Program-made: the position numbers and the translations under genes
Notes under the pieces: generated by a model
Database searches by the model: none
The model's input: only the letters and a program-made list of their open reading frames with translations
Told to the model about the DNA's origin: nothing
Assembly (NCBI GenBank): GCA_000149265.1
Contig: CH002093.1
Span: forward strand, 341,355 to 405,354
Source of the DNA: Ciona savignyi
Lineage: Eukaryota; Chordata; Ascidiacea; Phlebobranchia; Cionidae
Direction: 5' to 3'
Length of the DNA stretch: 64,000 nt
Part shown: one piece after another, positions 57,450 through 64,000 of the stretch
Numbering within the stretch: position 1 is the first letter of the stretch
How the letters are laid out: every line of letters starts with the position of its first letter

Positions 57450-59438
57450 TGGATTTACTTATTAGTTCATTTTATTGCTACAAGTATGCGTTAAAGCGCG
57501 GCTGAGTGTTGAATGGGCTTCCCGGAAAACGGTGTGTGGTGGATGTAAATACTTGTTTTCTTATTACCATTGAAGTTTACTATCGATTTGTAGTGGATAT
57601 CTTATATATACCTGTTTATAATGTATCATATTCATCGATTTTGCCTTTGGTTCCAAACAGAGCATATTTTGTTTTGCGTCACGTTGGTGAGAGGCAAATG
57701 TTGTGAATTCGCGGTTTGTGTAAAATGTTTGTGCGCATTATATTAAGTCGTTTAAAATTGTTAAAATGAGCCCCCAGTGCATGCACAGCAGTGCCTGTTC
57801 CAAATTCCTTTGTTCCGATTTCCGCTGGCCTGTCAATCAACGTTAATATCGGCACCAATGTTTCCTAAATTATCCTTCCCACATTATGCCATACGTAGCC
57901 AGCTGTTTTGATCATTAGCCTAATTCATTACCAGAAACGTGTTCTGGAATACGGTCTTTAGCACCTCTTGCTTGGAGTCGCAGCTCCGGACATGTCCAAT
58001 CAATTAGTTAAACTGCATGTACTGCACACTCTTGGCTCGTAATCTGAAAACAAACAAACTTTTGTGGTGAATCGATGCTTATGGGAACTAATATAATTGT
58101 TTATGTATAATGATCACGTATATTGTTTGTAGAACCCGTATGTGAACGATTAAGATGGGCGTCAAAGTTCTTCCCTCCTTGCTATATATACTGTTGTGTA
58201 TGCCGTACATAAGACATTGCCACCAATCGCGTTATATGCGCTGCATTCTTAGTGCTAGAATGCAGCTTACAGAATAAACTATTTCCGTGCGTCTAAAGTC
58301 AATTGTATGAATTTTATGCTGCAAGTTACTGGAGTCAGACTTAGACAAGCACCGACTTTACAAACTTGAACGGACAGCCTAAAGTGACCTTTTGGTTTAG
58401 CGACGAGCGGCCAAATGCGCTTGCCCCGATAAGAAGAGCTAAAAGAAAAGCAGGGGTGCTAAACTTTTATAACGAGTTGGATTGCAATGAGTTTTGGCTG
58501 AGTACGGTTAGATGGGGATCGCAATGACAGATTTATTGCCAGCAATATGCGCAAATACGATATAACCATGAACCCCACATATCCGGTCACCAGGTCATCG
58601 AGTAGAATGGGTTATCGAATCAGGTTGAAACTTTACAGATTCCTAACTGGCATGCACATAACCTGCCTATTAAATTTACCAAAAACCCAATAGAAATTCC
58701 TGCTATCGAAAAAATGTTACTTGCTTAATTTCAGCTTTTTGAGTGTATTCGCCGATATCTGCGCATTGGAAAGTGATATTTACCACAAAATTCTAAATCA
58801 CTTTAAATTGTGAAGAAAGTTGTAAATAAGTGAAATAAACTAAGAAAAGAACAATTGCAAGTATCATACCGCGAGTTACCGCATAAAACCACTGCATTAT
58901 AAACAGAATACACTATTACCACGTGTATAAAACATCTAAAGACTTAAAACAACCACGAATTCCTAGTTAATTTAATGCCAAGTAAAACAATTGGGATTTC
59001 CCCGTACCACCATAAACATTTTCCGGGAAATCCCCCAAACCTAACAGCACTCAATCTAGTGATTAACTTGTTTTAACGCCCCATAATAACAAGGATATAT
59101 GTTTAAACTTTTAGAGGCGTTAACTAATATGTATTAGATATGCAGTAACTAATGTTGGATAAATATAATCCCGAAAATCTCCAATAATGTAAATCCATTA
59201 ATTTTTTGTTTTTATATTTTGCATTTTTTGTAAAGAAACGGTAATATTTATATTAGAAAAACATGGATATCAAGTATGGATTGGTAACTTAGTAACCTAT
59301 TAGTTTCTGTTCGCAAAAACAAATACACTTTGTATAAGATATACCAAAGGTGATGAGGTAGCCAGGAAAACCTGTTTACTTCAACTGTGAACACGAAATG
59401 TCTTATTGATATGCGTCATTATTTATTTTTTCATGCAG
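57450..59438. other. Intergenic, no gene seen
   Basis: No supported exon. 58590-58720 is related to 20800-20940 ('atcgaatcaggttgaaa', 'taactggcatg'), a peripheral part of the kappaB-palindrome repeat family. 58990-59040 carries GGGATTTCCCC and GGGAAATCCCCC. Confidence 0.45.
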
Positions 59439-59516
59439 TCTCATAGACAAGCGAACCATAATAAAACAACGAATCGTGGTATCGGATTGGGGGAACAACC
59501 ACCTTGGTTCGCTCAG
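59439..59516 (+). CDS. Candidate exon a of an unidentified gene
   Basis: Between acceptor 'tttttcatgcag' and donor CAG|GTTAGT, 78 bp. Two frames are open. The one compatible with the next candidate exons (phase 2 in and out) reads LIDKRTIIKQRIVVSDWGNN. No family recognised. Confidence 0.3.
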
Positions 59517-59698
59517 GTTAGTAGTTTTAATCGCATCAACCACGCAACACCACAGCGTTTTAAAACAACAAAATTTACCAGCACTTCCAGTGCGGTAACT
59601 TTCATAAGCAACTTGTACAACACACAACCAGATTCCTAACCGCTTCACAATATGTAAAGCATGGAAATAAAGCGATACCACAACGCAAAACTCTGCAG

Positions 59699-59782
59699 GA
59701 TACCGAACAGGTCATCGGATCAAACTCACCACAATGATCCGATGAAACAGCTGGACAATTTATACGAAACTCCGGTCAAAAG
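59699..59782 (+). CDS. Candidate exon b of an unidentified gene
   Basis: Acceptor 'aactctgcag', donor AAAAG|GTGAGA, 84 bp. Only one frame is open, phase 2 in and out: IPNRSSDQTHHNDPMKQLDN then LYETPVK. It joins in frame to exon a and exon c. The agreement of phases across three short exons is the main evidence. Confidence 0.35.
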
Positions 59783-60361
59783 GTGAGAATCACGAGCATT
59801 AAATATCGCCACGTTAATCTTTATGTTACGCCTTGTGCATTATCATAGTAATGATTCTCGTTTTAGACTAAAAAGATAATCTTCTCACGCCACATACTGT
59901 AGTCGAACACTATATGAATAGTTCATACAGAAGGCGATGTAATTTACAAAGATCTTGCAAACATATGAACTTAGGCTAAAAGTATCGTAGCAGCTTTTGA
60001 ATAGTTGTCTGAAAATATCGATTTCATTGTTCCATTTCACGTTTAGACGTAACATCTGTTGTGATATGAATCCACGTGTGTCTAATTGTTTGGGAGGTGA
60101 CATTTGATTGGGATATAGAAAGGTCAGGATTTCAGATAATTGTCTGTCGTGTCACTGTTTACTTTACAAATGCATTTGTTTCACACTACATATCTGATTA
60201 ATAAACATTAAATTATTACAGAGTTAGGTAAATTCAACAAACCTACTAAACCGCGATAGAAATTAGGAGAAACGCTTCAAGCACGATATGTTACAAAAAA
60301 TTGATTTTGCAATATCAGCTTAGAAAGAAATCCTTCCGCCACCTGTTATAGTGCGACACAG

Positions 60362-60554
60362 GATGAGGCTTGCAGTCGAGTCGGTGCCTTACCGAGCAAT
60401 GGATGTGGGAAATCCTAACATATCTGTTGCTGGCTCCTCAAAAAGCAATCACTACCGCCCGGAAGATCATGTCGTTTCGACTTCGTTATTCGACTCTGGA
60501 ACAAGTTTGTACCACTTCAAATTTAAAAACACATGCGTTATCAAGGACCGCTGA
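60362..60554 (+). CDS. Candidate terminal exon c of an unidentified gene
   Basis: Follows acceptor 'gtgcgacacag' in phase 2 and runs 63 codons to TGA. The peptide includes MDVGNPNISVAGSSKSNHYR and LFDSGTSLYHFKFKN. AATAAA at about 60724 could end the transcript. If exon c stands alone, an ATG at 60363 could start it. No domain recognised, and composition is more protein-like than the surroundings. Confidence 0.35.
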
Positions 60555-60680
60555 CGTCATACATGACGTCAAAATTTGACATCGTCGGAAGGTTGCCATA
60601 GTAACAGCGATACTCGTACACCAATGATGACAAATTCCACCTCGGAAGTGACGTAGATAATAATGACGTCAGAATGGCGT
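60545..60680. promoter_or_regulatory. Cluster of TGACGTCA (CRE/ATF-type) sites upstream of osr
   Basis: TGACGTCA occurs at about 60553, 60566 and 60676 with a TGACGT half-site at about 60650, roughly 1 kb upstream of the osr start codon. The palindromic octamer binds CREB/ATF-type bZIP factors. A role as an osr control region is inference; exon c above overlaps its left edge. Confidence 0.35.
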
Positions 60681-60867
60681 GAGCAGAATGGCGTGAGCAT
60701 CATAGCCACTTGTTAATTTGCGCAATAAATATATGTCACATCGGTACATTCTAAAGCTTTTAAAAGTTAAAACACATAAACTTTAAAATATATTTTATTC
60801 CAACAACGAAAAATCCCCGAAACTGAGAAGATTTCGAAATCATTAAAATATAAGTTTAAGTATAACT

Positions 60868-61630
60868 ATAGAGTGTCAACCACGTGTTTAACCACCACCA
60901 TTTGTAAAACACATTTTGTATGCCATATATTCATGCTACAGGGTCCCTAACCACAATTTGTATTTCATACACTGAGTATGTAGTTTGTTTCTGCAAGCAT
61001 TAACGCATGGGTCCCATAGTTGTCCAACCAAACCTCTTTTCAATGTGTAGTTAAAAAAAGACATAACATCTTAATTTACGAACATTTTACCTTAAATGTT
61101 TTAAATTAAACCTTTTTAAGCGCTGTAATGAAATAAAGAAATTTCCCTAGGTTTAGTAGATGAGTTTCTGTTTTTACATATGTTGGCCATGTTATGTAAC
61201 AATTCTTAAAGTTTTAATGCGATTTGTCGACTTCTTGTTGGAGATGTCAGTGCGATATGACATGCCTGTCACAATCATAATTCAGGAACATATCTTCGTT
61301 TTTAGGAGAATTACTCTAAGCAAATGTTTTCTTTGTTTTAATTGGCCTAAAGTGTCTAATGGTCTAACATTTAACCAAATCTGAATGTTTTGGTTTTTAA
61401 CGTCTCAGGGGAATTTCCCTTGATTCATTACCCAAATTTTGGTTTCTGCTTATCTAGACCATGTTCTGTTACAAATGTCAAATTTTTATTGCCATTTCAT
61501 TACTCCTTTTGCTAGATTTCGGAGCAACATGGCATGCTTGTCACAATCATAATTAGAGAACTAAATCCGATTTTAAGGGTATTTCCCTGGGTAATTTTTT
61601 TATTTCTTTTAAGTGTTAAATCATCACGTG
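60868..61630 (+). repeat. Dispersed repeat family with kappaB-like motifs, third copy
   Basis: Starts 'agagtgtcaaccacgtgttt', like the copy at 10029, and follows it through 'aagcat.aacgcatgggtccc', 'ttggagatgtc' and 'tctagaccatg' units. It includes GGGGAATTTCCC (61408-61419) and ends near 61630, about 70 bp before the osr start codon. Confidence 0.7.
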
Positions 61631-61702
61631 CATTTCATACATAATATAATGACGCACACATATTAATAAATTTCATCCTCAGCGCCATCAAAGAGACAAA
61701 TA

Positions 61703-61864
61703 ATGGACAGTTATCAAGTTGATCATCATGACGTCATCAATACGTCACCCATACATCATCCGATTGTATCTACGTCATCGTGGCCGTTTAATACCATAAT
61801 GTCACACGCCGTGATGACATCATCTCCATATTTCCTTAACTCGCCGTTGTTCAGACAAGCAATG
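61703..61864 (+). CDS. osr: osr (odd-skipped related), exon 1
   Basis: ATG in good context (aataATGg) followed by 54 codons to ATG|GTGAGT, phase 0. The N-terminus (MDSYQVDHHDVINTSPIHHP, then MSHAVMTSSPYF) is Ser/Thr/His-rich and not conserved. Identity comes from the zinc fingers of exons 3-4. The exon holds several TGACGTCA-like strings in its own coding sequence. 'ttcatcctcag' 20 bp upstream could be a trans-splice acceptor, a process known in Ciona; that is inference. Confidence 0.7.
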
Positions 61865-62065
61865 GTGAGTCGTGTGTATGACGTGAATAACGCGATTTGC
61901 AATGACGTAAATTCCCTTCTATTGCTAAGTCTCGAACATATGATGGAAACGTCAGGTGGTTTGTTTTTAAATGGTAGATTTTATGACGACTTCGACAATA
62001 CGACTGCCCCGCTTGAGTATATTATCAAGAAACATATATTTTTTCAACAGTTAGATGGCGAGTAG
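61865..62065 (+). other. osr intron 1, open in frame except for the acceptor stop
   Basis: 201 bp from GTGAGT to GAGTAG. Its length is a multiple of three, and read in the exon-1 frame it is free of stops until the TAG that forms the acceptor itself. Retention would give a 120-residue truncated protein without fingers. Confidence 0.55.
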
Positions 62066-62229
62066 AGTTCACATCCGATCAACTTTCTTGGAAACCCCCC
62101 AATTACGTCACGATTCCCAATCCCACCAATCAACTACAATCACGTGACCCAGAGCTACGCTAATCTGTTACGTCAGATAGTTGCATTGAACCAGCAAGTC
62201 GCACTTGATCCGACAATGAACTTTAAGCA
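62066..62229 (+). CDS. osr: osr, exon 2
   Basis: Phase 0 in, phase 2 out: AAG CA|GTAAGT, completed as CAG by the G of exon 3. The peptide SSHPINFLGNPPITSRFPIP, then PINYNHVTQSYANLLRQIV, includes a RFP(I/F)P stretch as found in the middle of Osr proteins. The join to exon 3 is supported by phase and by both consensus splice sites. Confidence 0.75.
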
Positions 62230-62888
62230 GTAAGTGGGTCTTACAGGAATAAAAGATTCTTTATACAATTGTTCAGGGGTTGAGCTTATATTTATAGTAA
62301 TAAGATTTACCTGGGTTCTAGCTAATAATGTCCAACCCCGTAATTAAGGTTAAATTGTTCAAATGTGTTGATTGCAATGATTAATAGTTTATAATTTTTT
62401 TGTTCAGGTTTAAAATAACGATCAAAATAACTGTGTCCTTTGACTTTCTATTATTTATATTTCGGACGAAAAACGTTATATCACTGAAAGACGTCAGATT
62501 ACTCATTGCTATAATGGGGTTTTCTATCGTCGTTTGTTGCATGTTTGATTAGTTGGGAGATCTATACGTAAATTACTGTATCAAGGAAACGTGTGGTGAC
62601 TTTCCTAAGAACTGAAAGTAATAATGGCAAAAAGACTTTCAGCCAAACTAGACAATCTGGCTTTCCCCCCGGCCATTCGACTGAAGTTCCATTATCAGTA
62701 CGAATCCCCCGTTTAGCTCGGGATTGGTGTAGAAATGTTATAACAGTTATATATATATATTTTCATGCTTAGATTCGAACCCATAATGGACTCGTCCTTA
62801 AGACTAAGGATATAATTCGGTATATTGTATCGGTTCGCATTAACCATTCGCCCACAGCGACCGTAAGTTTAACATCCATATTATGCAG
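62230..62888 (+). other. osr intron 2
   Basis: 659 bp, GTAAGT to TTATGCAG. Contains a TA run near 62750 and an 'agacgtcaga' motif at about 62488. No exon seen. Confidence 0.7.
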
Positions 62889-63074
62889 GCCACATCTGCC
62901 GTACCAGTTAAAACCTCCGTTCTTCTACCCTGGGTTGAATTTATCAAACCAGCTGCCGCTAGATCGCGGTACAGAGCACGATAAGACAAATCCCAGCTGC
63001 AGCAAGGGCAGAGGCCGACGAACAGGGAAATCTCTCAAACCAAAGCGAGAGTTTATCTGCAAATACTGTGGCAG
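62889..63074 (+). CDS. osr: osr, exon 3 (linker and start of first zinc finger)
   Basis: Phase 2 in and 2 out (AG|GTTCGA, completed as AGA). The peptide starts PHLPYQLKPPFFYPGLNLS, then a basic linker (GRGRRTGKSLKPKR), then EFICKYCGR, the beginning of the first C2H2 finger. KREFICKYCGR matches the invariant entry to the Osr zinc-finger array. Confidence 0.9.

Positions 63075-64000
<926 letters not shown>

Overview
The window looks like tunicate nuclear DNA, most likely from a solitary ascidian of the Ciona type. It is AT-rich, has compact genes with GT-AG introns, and is full of short dispersed repeats. It carries an NLR-type NACHT/LRR gene and an odd-skipped-related zinc-finger gene, as invertebrate deuterostome genomes do. 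A 100-N run at 8628-8727 marks an assembly gap. Species assignment is inference; no marker gene settles it.

Layout. (1) 1-16.9 kb is gene-poor. It holds a decayed BEL/Pao retrotransposon (about 1.0-2.8 kb), three small putative first exons (4422, 5822, 8313), a foldback element built from a short tandem repeat (6763-7042), a repeat family with about 335-bp internal units and GGGGAATTCCCC palindromes (10.0-11.7 kb), a zinc-knuckle fragment on the minus strand (14.6 kb) and a tRNA-derived SINE (16.2 kb). (2) 17.0-56.2 kb is one large plus-strand NLR-like gene. A linker exon is followed by a NACHT exon, eleven intact LRR exons (all phase 0-0 and multiples of three), one truncated relic LRR exon, and a final exon ending in a lysine-rich stretch plus Cys-Ile-Ile-Ser, a CaaX prenylation signal like that of K-Ras. 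The 5' end of the gene was not identified. (3) Inside its introns lie hAT-type elements, SINEs and, at 38.8-46.8 kb, a Ty3/gypsy element inserted antisense. A second, younger and internally deleted gypsy element sits inside one LTR of the first. Target-site duplications define both. (4) A 52-bp minisatellite of about 20 units, each with AATAAA, lies just 3' of the NLR gene (56.4-57.45 kb). (5) 59.4-60.6 kb may hold the 3' exons of a small unidentified gene. (6) 61.7 kb to the end carries four exons of an odd-skipped-related (Osr) gene that continues beyond the window.

What stands out. Seven of the LRR exons are almost identical, introns included. They differ mainly at a handful of codons that fall on the predicted variable positions of the leucine-rich repeats. 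This suggests a locally amplified, homogenised and diversified recognition array, attached to a NACHT ATPase and, by its C-terminal motif, probably anchored to membrane by a lipid. Exon joins are my reading of splice signals and phase; there are no transcript data here.
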